Source: Channallabes apus (taxonomy: Eukaryota > Chordata > Actinopteri > Siluriformes > Clariidae). From it: DNA of 64,000 bases. Positions 12,556-22,713 of this stretch are shown here, piece by piece. Position 1 is the stretch's first letter. Each line of letters starts with the position of its first letter. The notes below the pieces were generated by a model that made no database searches, was not told the DNA's origin, and was given only the letters and a program-made list of their open reading frames with translations. The DNA is taken from NCBI GenBank assembly GCA_030522415.1, contig CM060114.1, positions 25,319,304-25,383,303 on the forward strand, written 5' to 3'. A program made the translations under genes and the position numbers.

Positions 12556-12695
12556 AACTTACCCAGTGTAGCATGGGTCTATTCTCTGTTCAAAATGCTC
12601 CCGTTCGTCGTCGGAGTCACACAGTCTTCTTCTGAGGTAAATGTAAACTTTCCAGAACATTCTGAAGAGTTTCCTCGGATGTGTAAGCGCGTGCC
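12556..12695 (-). pseudogene. possible first exon of element transposase
   Basis: On minus an ATG opens MARAYTSEETLQNVLESLHL before a stop; a neighbouring frame continues with the acidic DSDDEREHFEQRIDPCYTG up to a donor-like gtaagt. A short start followed by an acidic stretch is common at the N terminus of piggyBac-type transposases, and a frameshift would explain the split. The reading is speculative and depends on the interpretation of 11692-11838. Confidence 0.25.
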
Positions 12696-13285
12696 ATCTT
12701 CCAAAACGTGCTGAAAACTCACTGAATCGGAGTATTTTTAATCCTGTCTCTCTGCGTTTTTCATGCCGGTGTCCGGGGGCGTGGTCTAGTATGTAAATTA
12801 CCCGGACTGATTTCAGTGTGATTGGCGCATGGGCGTGTCCTGCCTCTGATTAATAGCATATAAGTGTGACAGAAATTCTGTGCCTCTCCTTGGTTTCATA
12901 CGGATTACATAAACTGAGAATATTTGTTTTCAATGTGACTTGCATCATTTAAAAGTAGACATTTTAAGCTTTATATAGATATATTTCTCATTTCAGTTAA
13001 TTTTAGTGACGTGTTTCAAAAAGATTTTCACGGAGACTGAGGTTTCATATATGTGCATATATCCTCATATACAGTATGTGGCCAATTAGGATTAGTTTTT
13101 TGCATTTTTTTTGTTAGTTCTTAGTTATTGTCTTGATAATAGAAAATATGAGCTAGGCATCATGTATGACAGTTGCCAAAGTGAGATATGAGCTAAAATG
13201 ACCAGATCCTGCCATAGGAGACATATCTTGTATGTACATATACAGTAGGGCTTATATGTGGATATAAAGAAGCAATACAGGAGAC

Positions 13286-13700
13286 CTATATGGCCTGTAT
13301 ATGCACATATATGCACCTCAATGTTGCCTACATGTGGCATATATACGCATATATGCAGCATATATACGCATATATGCAGCATATATATTATCATATATGT
13401 GCATATATACTGCATATAGGTTTCATATATGCGCATATATCCTCATATTTACATTTACATTTAGGCATTTGGCAGACGCTCTTCTCCAGAGCGACTTACA
13501 TTTTTATCTCATTATACATCTGAGCAGTTGAGGGTTAAGGGCCTTGCTCAAGGGCCCAACAGTGGCAACTTGGTGGTTGTGGGGTTTGAACCTTAGTCCA
13601 ATGCCTTAACCACTGAGCTACCCCTGGCCCCATATAGGTGCGGTTATATGCGCATATATACTGCATATAGGTTTCATATATGCGCATATATCCTCATATA
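13286..13700. repeat. ATATGCGCATATAT minisatellite
   Basis: Imperfect tandem copies of a palindromic unit (catatatgcgcatatat and catatatacgcatatat variants, with interspersed 'ctgcatataggttt') fill 13286-13440 and resume at 13634-13700. The interruption is a tRNA-derived SINE. Weaker related units start near 13040. The units are self-complementary and could extrude as hairpins. Confidence 0.65.
13446..13634 (-). mobile_element. tRNA-derived SINE
   Basis: Read on minus it starts ggggccaggggtagctcagt, with an A-box-like tagctcagtggttaagg and a B-box-like ggttcaaacccc. It ends with the tail 'aagtcgctctggagaagagcgtctgccaaatgc', known as the 3' end of salmonid HpaI-type SINEs and their partner LINEs. 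'catat' flanks both sides. It sits inside the minisatellite. Confidence 0.7.
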
Positions 13701-14054
13701 GGTTCTTTCCATGTGGGGCACGCACACTGCTCTGGGTCAGACACAGACAACGGGAAACAGGAACTAAGGTCTCAAACAAATGCTTCCCAACAGAATACCG
13801 TAGGTCGCATCGCCAAAATTCTTTCACCGTGAGTGGCAGGAACTTCCAGACTACAACATATTGAATTCTCATGCCTGTAGACTGTATTATAATGACGTGG
13901 CGACAGTGTAAAAACACCCTCCGATGTTAAATGCGAGCCGAAAATTGAGTACTTTTGAACGGCAAACAGGAATTAAGCTCTCAAGTGAGTAAACTAGACA
14001 GCAAGGTAAATACACAAAACTTACCGTCAAATGATTTTTTTTCCTCAATAACTA

Positions 14055-14075
14055 ATATATATATATATATATATA
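14055..14075. repeat. (AT)n microsatellite
   Basis: Short simple AT run inside the 7.4-kb element. Confidence 0.8.
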
Positions 14076-14225
14076 ATTATTATTATTTATTTTTTTTAAG
14101 CACCATGGCAAATCTCTTGTAGTCAATTTTTTAACCTGTTTTAAACACATACACACATGCATACACATTTTTATAGAAATGCACTTAGTTAATTTAATTT
14201 TCCTTACATTGTTGAATGAGGATGG

Positions 14226-14395
14226 GTTCCACAACCAAAAATCAACATTGATTCAATGTTTGTCTTTTCAACACAGAAAAGCATTGAATTATCAACATTG
14301 ATTCAACATTATTTAGCATTGAAAAATCAACCTCAACCAAAATGATGATTCTGATGAAATTTCAACATTGAATCAATGTCACCTTGCTATCTGGG
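14226..14395 (-). repeat. right TIR with subterminal palindromic units
   Basis: Inverse counterpart of 6977-7215: repeated atcaacattgattcaa units ending in gctatctggg. Confidence 0.6.
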
Positions 14396-14599
14396 GTATC
14401 AAACCAGTTAACATAATTGTTTATTTTACTTGACATATTATTGCTTAAGTCTGAAATAACTATATCTGTGTTCTAATCATTGACAAAGTACAAATATAAA
14501 TTGAGAGTAGCTCATATTTCTGTTACTGATTTCACTGCTGTGTACTAAGCAAAGGATTCTGATATGTTTTCTCACAGCATTCCCAGCCTCCAGGATTTA

Positions 14600-14604
14600 G
14601 GGAG
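14600..14604. repeat. target-site duplication gggag (left)
   Basis: GGGAG immediately precedes the left LTR and is repeated at 22295-22299 after the right LTR, the 5-bp duplication expected for an LTR element. Confidence 0.8.
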
Positions 14605-15462
14605 TGTTACGTTCCCCTCTAGTCTAGGGGTGGAAGAGAAGTAACAAAATTAATTGAGATAGCAAACTTTCATCTAAAAACCTGAATACAATGTTAAATT
14701 TGCTTTTCCCCTGTCCCAACACTCCAAAAAGATCACACTAATCTCAAATGTAAAACAAAAGATTTTATTTACAAACTCAAATATCCAAAACGGGGAGCAA
14801 AACAAACTTCAGGAGGGAACAAGGCCAAAATAACAAACATAATAGTTCTAACTTAGTTTTAAAGAAAATTAGTTAACCTCACAAAAGAAAGTACCAAATA
14901 AACAACAGAAGTCTTACCTGGCTCCCTTACTAAATTAACACAGGAGAAAAAGATGATACAAAAATAAATGGCGTCCTCCTCCCTACTGCTCCAGATAAAA
15001 TAAGTAAACAAAAGAACTCAATTTCAAGAAAAGATTAGGAACAGGGCTGTAGCAATGACAACTGGTGAAGCAAGACTTAGCACAGGCTAACACCTTAGCA
15101 CAAACAACAAACAGCATTAGCAATAGCACACAAGCTAAAGTCTAAGGCAGGAGAAAACAATAGTCTCTGGAGAGCTGGTCAGAAAGCAGGAGGGCACCCT
15201 CTCCTAAGCTACTCTGCTCTACTCTGTCCACAATACTCCCTCCTTCCGGTGTCTGTAGCCTTTAACTCCACAAAGCTCTCCACGTTAGCCAATGTGGATC
15301 CAGCGGTGATTGGTGCAATTAGGCACAGGTGACCTACACCAAGCTGGTAGTGTGGTAGACGAGAAAACAAAAAGGAGAGAAAAAAACACCAAAATACTGT
15401 AGCATGACAATATATGTTTACAATATAATATAAACAAAATAAATACGTCAAAGGACGTAACA
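14605..15462 (-). repeat. LTR (3' LTR of the element)
   Basis: 858 bases, TG...CA ends (tgttacg / cgtaaca, a 7-base inverted repeat). By eye it differs from the right LTR by two substitutions (14864 region g/t and 15306 region g/a) and a short indel near 15245, so the insertion is recent. The adjoining 15463-15470 reads gatggggg on minus, a short polypurine tract. Confidence 0.9.
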
Positions 15463-15526
15463 CCCCCATCACCAACTTACAACCAATGGATTGTAACTTA
15501 TTATAGCATCAGACACAGTATTACTC

Positions 15527-16714
15527 TCAGTCACCAACATCAAACTCACAAGCCCTGGACAGTGCATCTGCAACCACATTTTCCACTCCTTTCTTGTGGT
15601 GAATATCAAGGTTGTATTCTTGAAGGAACAATGACCAACACATCAAACGTTGATTAAGATTGCACATTCGGGAGAGAAACACAAGAGGATTATGGTCTGT
15701 AAAAACAATGAGAGGTACACAACTTCCACCCACATAAACTTCAAAATGTTTAAGTGATAACACCAATGCGAGAGCCTCTTTCTCAATAGTGCTGTAGTTT
15801 CTCTGACACTTGGAGAACTTCTTGGAGAAGTAACAAACAGGATGCTCGACACCTGCATCATCCTCCTGTAACAGGACAGCACCTGCACCTACAGCACTTG
15901 CATCGATTTGTAACTTAAATGGAAGAGAAAAGTTAGGGGCAGAGAGAATTGGAGCATTGCATAAAAGGTCTTTCACAGCAATAAAAGCATTCTCACACTG
16001 AGAAGTCCAAACAAACTTTCTCTCTGTGCTAAGCAAGTCAGTTAAGGGAGATACCACGGTTGCGAAGTTCTTGCAAAAACCTCGATAGTATCCAGCCATC
16101 CCCAAGAACCTACGTAACTGACGTTTAGTAAGGGGACTAGGAAACTCAGTAACAGCAATCACCTTAGCTGTCACAGGCCTTACACAGCCTTGGCCCACTT
16201 TCTTTCCAAGGTATGTTACCACAGCTTTAGCAAACTCACACTTTGCTAAGTTGAGTGTTAAGTTAGCACTACACAGTCTTTCAAACACTCTCTCCAAATT
16301 AGTGAGATGGTCTTCCCAATTACCAGAGTAAACCACAATGTCATCCAAATATGCTTCACAATTACACAGTCCGGACAAAACTTTCTGCATGAGCCTCTGG
16401 AATGTCGCTGGGGCATTTCGCATGCCAAACGCCATACAGTTGTACTGTAGAAAATTGTCAGGGGTGACAAACGCAGAGATTTCACACGCTCGTGTAGTCA
16501 AAGGAACCTGCCAGTAACCCTTTAACAGGTCTAGCTTTGTCACATACTTTGCAGCACCAACATTATCTACACAGTCTTCCATTCTGGGTAACGGAAAGGA
16601 ATCAGGTTTGGTGATACTGTTTACCTTCCTATAGTCCGTACAGAAACGAAACGTGGAATCAGGGTTAGGAACAAGCAAGCATGGTGAACTCCACGGACTT
16701 TGACTGAACAGCAA
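15527..16714 (-). pseudogene. reverse transcriptase and RNase H of LTR element
   Basis: This 395-codon frame carries the gypsy-type RT core: FCTDYRKVN, LDLLKGYWQV, AFGMRNAPATFQRLM and the catalytic YLDDIVVYS at residues about 122-130. RNase H follows, with Asp in QIDASAVGAG, Glu in STIEKEALA and Asp in VFTDHNPL, ending near NVVADALSRA. All expected catalytic acidic residues are present. The frame opens without an ATG because the RT N-terminus lies in the overlapping upstream frame (16665-17543). A small indel near 16700 separates them, so this is one broken pol rather than a separate gene. Confidence 0.85.
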
Positions 16715-17543
16715 GATTGTTTTGAAGCAAGTAATCTACCTCACTTCTCATGATATCCCGCTTTACAGGATTCACTCGATAAGGATGTTGTTTAATAGGA
16801 GTAGAATTACCAACGTCAATATCATGGGACAACACCGTTGTTCTCCCAGGCAGATCAGAGAACAATGACGGGTATTTTCGCAACAACTTCACAACTTCAT
16901 TCAACTGATCTTTAGGTAAATATGATAGAGGCAACTCTATATTACCCAAGATAATAGAATTGTTAAGACGTGCACCAGGTGATTGAGGTTCTTCCAACAA
17001 CATTTCTTCAGCAACAACAGGAACATTGTTCAATGTAACACACGGTTTACACTTGTCAACAGACTTCATAGAGGCAGTCACATCCCTTAACACATAAGGT
17101 TTCAACATATTAATGTGGCACACTCTTGTCTTACGTCTGCGCTCAGGGGTAGCTATGACATAGTCTGTCTCACTAAGTTTCTGCTCAACTGTATAAGGTC
17201 CAGAAAACTTTGCTTGCAGTGGTGAGCCAGGAACAGGAAGAAAAACAAGAACAGATTCACCCGCTTGAAAACTGCGTTGAACTGCCTTTCTATCATAACG
17301 TTCTTTCATTTCACACTGTGATACTGCAAGATGAGACTTAGCCAAGCTACACGCTTTGTGTAAGTGTTCACGAAAAGAACTCACATAATCAAGAACAGAC
17401 ATAGGGGCGCTCTCTTTACCCGTTAACTGCTCCTTCAACAACTTCAGAGGTCCGCGAACTGTATGAGCGAATACAAGTTCCGCAGGACTGAACCCTAAAG
17501 ATTCTTGAACGGACCCTCTCACAGCAAACATGAGTAGCGGCAA
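16665..17543 (-). pseudogene. integrase C-terminus to RT N-terminus
   Basis: 292 codons joining two domains. The first half (MPLLMFAVRGSVQESLGFSP, FAHTVRGPLKLL, ERYDRKAVQRSFQAGESVLV) is the integrase C-terminal region with its small SH3-like segment (GPYTVEQKLSETDYVIATP). The second half (LSHDIDVGNSTPIKQHPYRV, DIMRSEVDYLLQNNLAV) is the start of gypsy-type RT. The direct continuation from integrase into RT is the key evidence for the unusual domain order. The frame connects to the integrase core across a homopolymer indel near 17575. Confidence 0.85.
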
Positions 17544-17568
17544 TCCATCTACCCAATCTTTACCAGTC

Positions 17569-19215
17569 TCAGTACAAAAAAGTACGCAACAAAGTCTTCA
17601 GCGTCTGATGAAAGCGTTCCAATACACCCTGTGATTCTGGATGATAAGCACTAGACAATTTGTGTGAAACTCCCAGCTCTTTTAACAGCTGCTCAAACAC
17701 TTTAGAAGTGAAATTCGTGCCTTGGTCTGTCTGAATTACTCTCGGCAGGCCGAACGTAGTGCAAAACTTCACAATCTCTTTCAAAACTACCTGTGCTTTC
17801 AATGTACGCAATGGTACGGCTTCAGGGTAGCGAGTAGCAGCACACATAAGTGTTAAAATATACTGGTGCCCATGTTTTGATTTAGGCAAAGGTCCTACAC
17901 AGTCAATTATCAACCTCTCAAACGGTTCCCCAATGACAGGAATCGGGTGAAGTGGAGCTTTAGGAACAGTCTGATTAGGCTTTCCTGCACGTTGACAAAC
18001 ATCACATGACCTACAAAATCGTGAAACATCACCTTTCACACCAGGCCAATAAAAATGTTTCACAATTCGCTGATATGTCTTCGTGACACCTAGATGACCA
18101 GCGAGAACATTTTCGTGCGCTAACCTCAACACATGAGATCGGTAAGTGGAAGGTAAAACTATTTGATACGCTATCTGCCAATCATCACTTTCTTTTGGCT
18201 GCCATTTACGCATTAAAATTTTATCATCCCAAAAATATCCCACCCTTGCCACCGCAAGGTCAGCACTTGCCACTGCACTGCTAATACAATTTGTTAGAGT
18301 GGGGTCTAACTTCTGGGCAGCACTCAAATTGTCCTTACCCACAACAGAGTCTTTCTCCAATGGAAACTTGGGCTTCTGCTCAGCAATCCCATCCTCCTTA
18401 ACAGATAACCTGCACTCTACCTGCTTAAGGGGTACACTCAGAAAAGAATCAGACAAGTCAATAACATCCTGAAAACTTTTTGATTGAGATCTTGTAACCA
18501 CACAAGCTGGAAAAGCTAGTGGAAATGTTACAGAGAGGTCTGGTATCTCAGAAATTACTGGCTTGCTTACGACAATAGGACTGGGAAAAACTGTACCACC
18601 AGCAAGATCATTTCCCAATATGATACTGACATTCTCAACGGGCAACTTCTTACAAACCCCCATCTGCACTTGACCTGAAACTAGGTCTGACTTCAAGTTA
18701 ACAGTGTGCAAAGGAATACTAATACATCCCATTTCGATACCACGCACTAGCGCGTTGGCACCTGCATACGATGCATCACAAAACTGTAGCACATCCTCCA
18801 ATACGAGAGATTGGGCCGATCCAGTATCCCTTAACATCTGAACACCCCTAACCGTAGAGTCTCCTACAAGTGACACATAACCTGTCAGCATAAAAGGACT
18901 AAATGAGGAAATATCAGGTGTAATTGAATCAGGAACTGCCTGTACAGTCGCCGCACTCTTAGGTCTAGCCTTTTGCTTCCAAGCGCTACACTCAGTAATC
19001 ATGTGACCAGGATCAAGACAATAAAAACAAACCCTCCTCTTCTCTGTGCCCTTTAAAACTGCTTTTCCACCACCAGACATTTTGACTTTACCGTTAGGCG
19101 CAGTACGAATGACGGACTCCGTGGCGAAAGGCGCTTTAAATTGACGTACCGAAGAAAAGACAGTTTGGTGAGTATGTGCGAATTCGTCAGCGAGCACAGC
19201 CGCATCAAGATTCAA
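17569..19215 (-). pseudogene. gag zinc knuckle, protease and integrase core
   Basis: 548 codons. A nucleocapsid knuckle CFYCLDPGHMITEC (C-X2-C-X4-H-X4-C) is followed by an aspartic protease site RDTGSAQSLV. The integrase then shows the HHCC domain (HENVLAGHLG...CRSCDVCQRAG) and a D,D35E core: IIDCVGPL, IQTDQGTNF and QGVLERFHQ, with 35 residues counted between the last Asp and Glu. The frame ends prematurely at 17569, where a run of six A on + shifts it out of the next frame. Its apparent start is where a LINE interrupts gag. Confidence 0.85.
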
Positions 19216-19352
19216 GATTCAAGATTCAAGATTCTTTATTTGTCACATGCATAGTTATACAAGTACAACACGCAGTGAAATGTATCCTGAACCGCTCCTA
19301 CTTTGTGCAAATAACAAGAAACAAAAGAAATAATCTATAAATAGAAATAGAG

Positions 19353-19388
<36 letters not shown>

Positions 19389-20304
19389 TGCAAATGTAAA
19401 CATAATAATAAAGTGTGTATCTGAGCAGGATAAAGGTGTTAGTGCAAGTGATGCTTACAGTCCAGACTAAAGTGCAGTGTGCAGTGTGGAATGTCAGCAC
19501 AGCAGTGTGTGGGTGAACTGTTACCAGTCCTATGAATGGGAGAGTGGCCCATCATGGTTGAGGAGTCTAATCGCCTGTGGATAAAAACTCCTCCTGAGTC
19601 TCTCCGTTTTGGCCATAATGACCCGGAACCTTCTGCCTGAATGCAGAAGTTTGAACAGTCCGTTATTGGGGTGCGACAAGTCCTTAATGATACGAGCTGC
19701 CCTGGTTTTACATCTCCTGGTGTAGATGTCCTGCATGGAGGGGAGAGTTAACCTGCAGCAGCGTTCAGCTGCCCGGATCACTCTCTGGAGGGCTTTCCTG
19801 TCCTGTACACAGCTATTCCCAAACCAGGATGAAATGTTCTGTGTTAGGATGCTCTCAACAGCACCCGAGTAGAAAGCCTTAAGGACAGCAGGGGAAACCC
19901 CAAACTTCCTCAACTGCCTCAGGTGGTACAGACGCTGCTTTGCCCTTTTCGTCTGAGCACAGATATGCTCAGTCCATGTCAGATCCTCGGAGATGTGGAC
20001 GCCCAAGTACTTGAAGCTGCTCACTCTCTCCACTGGAGCTCCATTGATGATGAGGGGTTTGTGGTCCAGTTGTCCCCTTCTGAAGTCCACCACCAGCTCC
20101 TTCGTCTTACTGACGTTCAGTCGGAGGCAGTTTTCTTCACACCATAGTGCCAGGTTCTCCACTTCATCTATGTAGGCCGACTCATCGTTGTTGGAGATGA
20201 AGCCCAGCACCACCGTATCGTCAGCAAACTTAACGATGGTGTTGGAGTCGAACATGGCCACACAGTCTGAAGTGTAGAGAGAGTATAGCAGTGGAGAGAG
20301 AACA
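19209..20304 (-). mobile_element. 5'-truncated L2/Rex1-like LINE inside gag
   Basis: Non-LTR fragment on the same strand as the host element. It ends in tandem gaatcttgaatcttg repeats (19206-19242 on +), a typical microsatellite-like 3' terminus, and contains a 35-base A run (about 19352-19386). Its frame (20261-19530) encodes VKFADDTVVLGF (the RT active-site FADD), LNVSKTKELVVDF and HSGRRFRV, i.e. from the catalytic palm to the C-terminus. Everything upstream is lost. Flanks share only about 4 bases (gatg), so the target duplication is minimal. Confidence 0.8.
19530..20304 (-). pseudogene. LINE reverse transcriptase C-terminal fragment
   Basis: Open frame of the L2/Rex1-like insertion. It includes the FADD catalytic pair, the LNVSKTKE motif of the RT thumb region, and the conserved C-terminal pattern SFYPQAIRLLN. 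It lacks the endonuclease and the first half of RT. No stop codons interrupt the surviving part, suggesting a fairly recent insertion. Confidence 0.8.
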
Positions 20305-21265
20305 CATCATCAGTGATTTTTAATACCTTTTGCTCATTTAAATGAACAACAACATTCTCCGGTAAACAAGTTTTAAAATCTTCAAGTAAGATTAATTCTT
20401 GCAATTCCTCACGAGTGGTAATCTTACAAGCATGACACCATTTCTCAAACAGAAATTTCTTTTCCCTTGCAAACTCCACATGAGTCTGGTTGGGCTGCTT
20501 TAAACATGCTCTAAACTTCTGTCTATAGGCTTCCGGAACTAACTCATATGCTCTTAATACTACTGCTTTCACTACGTCATAATCTAATGACTCTTCAATC
20601 GACAAGGCAGCACACACCTCCTGCGCTTTACCTACTAGGTTACACTGCAGTAGTAAAGCCCACATATCTCTTGGCCAGTTTAACTTTGCAGCCACACGTT
20701 CAAATGCTACAAAGTAGGCATCTACCTCTGACTCACGGAAAGGCGGAACTAATTTAACATACCTACTAATGTCAAATTCAGGACCTGTTATTCCACTATC
20801 ACCAGTAGAAGGCGTTCTAGCACGAGGAATAGGAACTGGACGACGACGCAAAGTTTCTACTTCTACCTCAAGCTTACGTAATTTCACATCACGATCGGCC
20901 TGAACTTCAAGAGCTTTTAATCGTAGCATTTGCGTCTCGTATTCTTGCTTTTTTAATGCAAGATCAAGCTCCTTTAATCTCACAGTTATTTGCGGATCTA
21001 ACGCTACACTCTTACCACTAGTAACTGAGTTAGCGTCAATGTCTGCACCAACATCTTCCTCATCTCTCTGTTCTAAAGCTTTATCAGGAAAGATGCCAGC
21101 TTCCACCAATTTAACATGTAACTCCTCCTTAATCACCTGTTTCCTAGCAACTCTAGAAACAGCGATATTATAAAAGTCTGCTACCAAAAGAAGATCTACC
21201 TTTCTACAGTTATTAAACTCTTCCAAAGATGGAGATAAGGTAAACTTCACTAAATCAAAGTCCAT
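20305..21265 (-). pseudogene. gag N-terminal part of LTR element
   Basis: From ATG 21265 about 320 codons of gag: an N-terminal region, a charged coiled-coil stretch (LKELDLALKKQEYETQML, LEVQADRDVKLRKLEVEVE) and a capsid-like domain (YVKLVPPFRESEVDAYFVAF, WALLLQCNLVGKAQEVCAAL, FARCLKQPNQTH-like). The real frame stops being gag near 20305, where the LINE begins. It would resume in frame with the zinc-knuckle frame at 19206 once the LINE is discounted, so gag was open when the LINE landed. Confidence 0.8.
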
Positions 21266-21413
21266 ATTTCCACTAATATGACTATGACTCCTCCCCTACA
21301 AAAGTTTAAAGCAGCTACACAAACTTCATACTTTAGCAATATGGGAAACAATTGTGATTTTGTTAATACTCACAGGTGAATGAAACTCCAATTGTTAGTA
21401 ATTGTAACGGAAT

Positions 21414-21426
21414 GGACGAGCCCCCA
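21414..21426 (-). promoter_or_regulatory. primer-binding site, tRNA-Pro
   Basis: On minus, two bases after the LTR end, the sequence is TGGGGGCTCGTCC, a match to the 3' end complement of tRNA-Pro. It primes minus-strand DNA synthesis. Confidence 0.8.
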
Positions 21427-21428
21427 AT

Positions 21429-22294
21429 TGTTACGTTCCCCTCTAGTCTAGGGGTGGAAGAGAAGTAACAAAATTAATTGAGATAGCAAACTTTCATCTA
21501 AAAACCTGAATACAATGTTAAATTTGCTTTTCCCCTGTCCCAACACTCCAAAAAGATCACACTAATCTCAAATGTAAAACAAAAGATTTTATTTACAAAC
21601 TCAAATATCCAAAACGGGGAGCAAAACAAACTTCAGGAGGGAACAAGGCCAAAATAACAAACATAATAGTTCTAACTTAGTTTTAAAGAAAATTAGGTAA
21701 CCTCACAAAAGAAAGTACCAAATAAACAACAGAAGTCTTACCTGGCTCCCTTACTAAATTAACACAGGAGAAAAAGATGATACAAAAATAAATGGCGTCC
21801 TCCTCCCTACTGCTCCAGATAAAATAAGTAAACAAAAGAACTCAATTTCAAGAAAAGATTAGGAACAGGGCTGTAGCAATGACAACTGGTGAAGCAAGAC
21901 TTAGCACAGGCTAACACCTTAGCACAAACAACAAACAGCATTAGCAATAGCACACAAGCTAAAGTCTAAGGCAGGAGAAAACAATAGTCTCTGGAGAGCT
22001 GGTCAGAAAGCAGGAGGGCACCCTCTCCTAAGCTACTCTGCTCTACTCTGTCCACAATACTCCCTCCTTCCGTCCTTCAGGTGTCTGTAGCCTTTAACTC
22101 CACAAAGCTCTCCACGTTAGCCAATGTGGATCCAGCGATGATTGGTGCAATTAGGCACAGGTGACCTACACCAAGCTGGTAGTGTGGTAGACGAGAAAAC
22201 AAAAAGGAGAGAAAAAAACACCAAAATACTGTAGCATGACAATATATGTTTACAATATAATATAAACAAAATAAATACGTCAAAGGACGTAACA
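21429..22294 (-). repeat. LTR (5' LTR of the element)
   Basis: 866 bases, near-identical to 14605-15462. Followed by GGGAG (22295-22299). Contains an extra short segment near 22070 compared with the other LTR. Confidence 0.9.
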
Positions 22295-22713
22295 GGGAGT
22301 GAACTCTGGTGAAGGGGGTCCACAAAACAAATCCTGCTATGTAGCAGTCCCAAACAGCCTGGAAAACAGCATTTGTTAAGATAATAATAAGAAATATTAA
22401 TATATTGAGCAATCTTAATCAGTCATCCCCAACAGATATGGATGACTGACAGTCCCGGACTTGCGAGTAACTTTTATTTTTGTATCATGTTTCTTTCAGG
22501 CTAGTATTGATTCGTTGCGTATGCCTGGTTGGTTGGTGGTTCTGGATCATTACACACAGGGTCTTTTTAACAAAACAGTTGCTGTTAAAAATGGTAAAAT
22601 TATTGGCCTGCGTCAATCAAATTATTGGAATTGGGTTAAAACTGTCTAATTCATTTTTAAACCTTGGAAAGATAGAGATAAACCATCAACTTTGAAAATA
22701 TTTCCACACATAC

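Larger units (their letters stand above)
6977..14395. mobile_element. 7.4-kb decayed DNA transposon with long TIRs
   Basis: The outer ends are cccagatagc (6977) and its inverse gctatctggg (to 14395). Inside each end lies a 170-240-base array built from alternating ttgaatcaacat / atgttgattcaa units, so each terminus is internally palindromic. The interior carries two possible minus-strand transposase exons, a complete nested Tc1 element (8083-9461) and a minisatellite with a SINE. I see no clear target duplication and cannot name the superfamily; weak protein hints point to a piggyBac-like transposase, but TTAA does not flank the ends. Confidence 0.5.
14605..22294 (-). mobile_element. Gmr1-type Ty3/gypsy LTR retrotransposon
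   Basis: A 7.7-kb element coded on minus, bounded by direct LTRs and a 5-bp duplication. Reading from the right: LTR, primer site complementary to tRNA-Pro, gag (from 21265), CCHC knuckle and protease, integrase, reverse transcriptase, RNase H, polypurine tract, LTR. The integrase precedes the RT. The RT and RNase H are gypsy-like, but the pol order is that of Ty1/copia, the hallmark of the Gmr1 group described from cod and other deuterostomes. An L2-like LINE (about 19209-20304) splits gag, and two frameshifts (near 17575 and 16700) break pol. No env-like frame is present. Confidence 0.85.

Noticed and set aside
13125..13531. Tyr/His/Ile repeat proteins on both strands, and a CRISPR-like look
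   Set aside because: The array is a palindromic minisatellite with no unique spacers; the open frames are by-products.
19250..19500. Phe-rich 81-codon frame on minus
   Set aside because: Created by the A/T run in the LINE 3' untranslated region.
22077..22412. 111-codon frame on minus (and its twin at 15209-15475)
   Set aside because: Both are the same LTR sequence read through; the shared frame is an LTR shadow, not an accessory gene.
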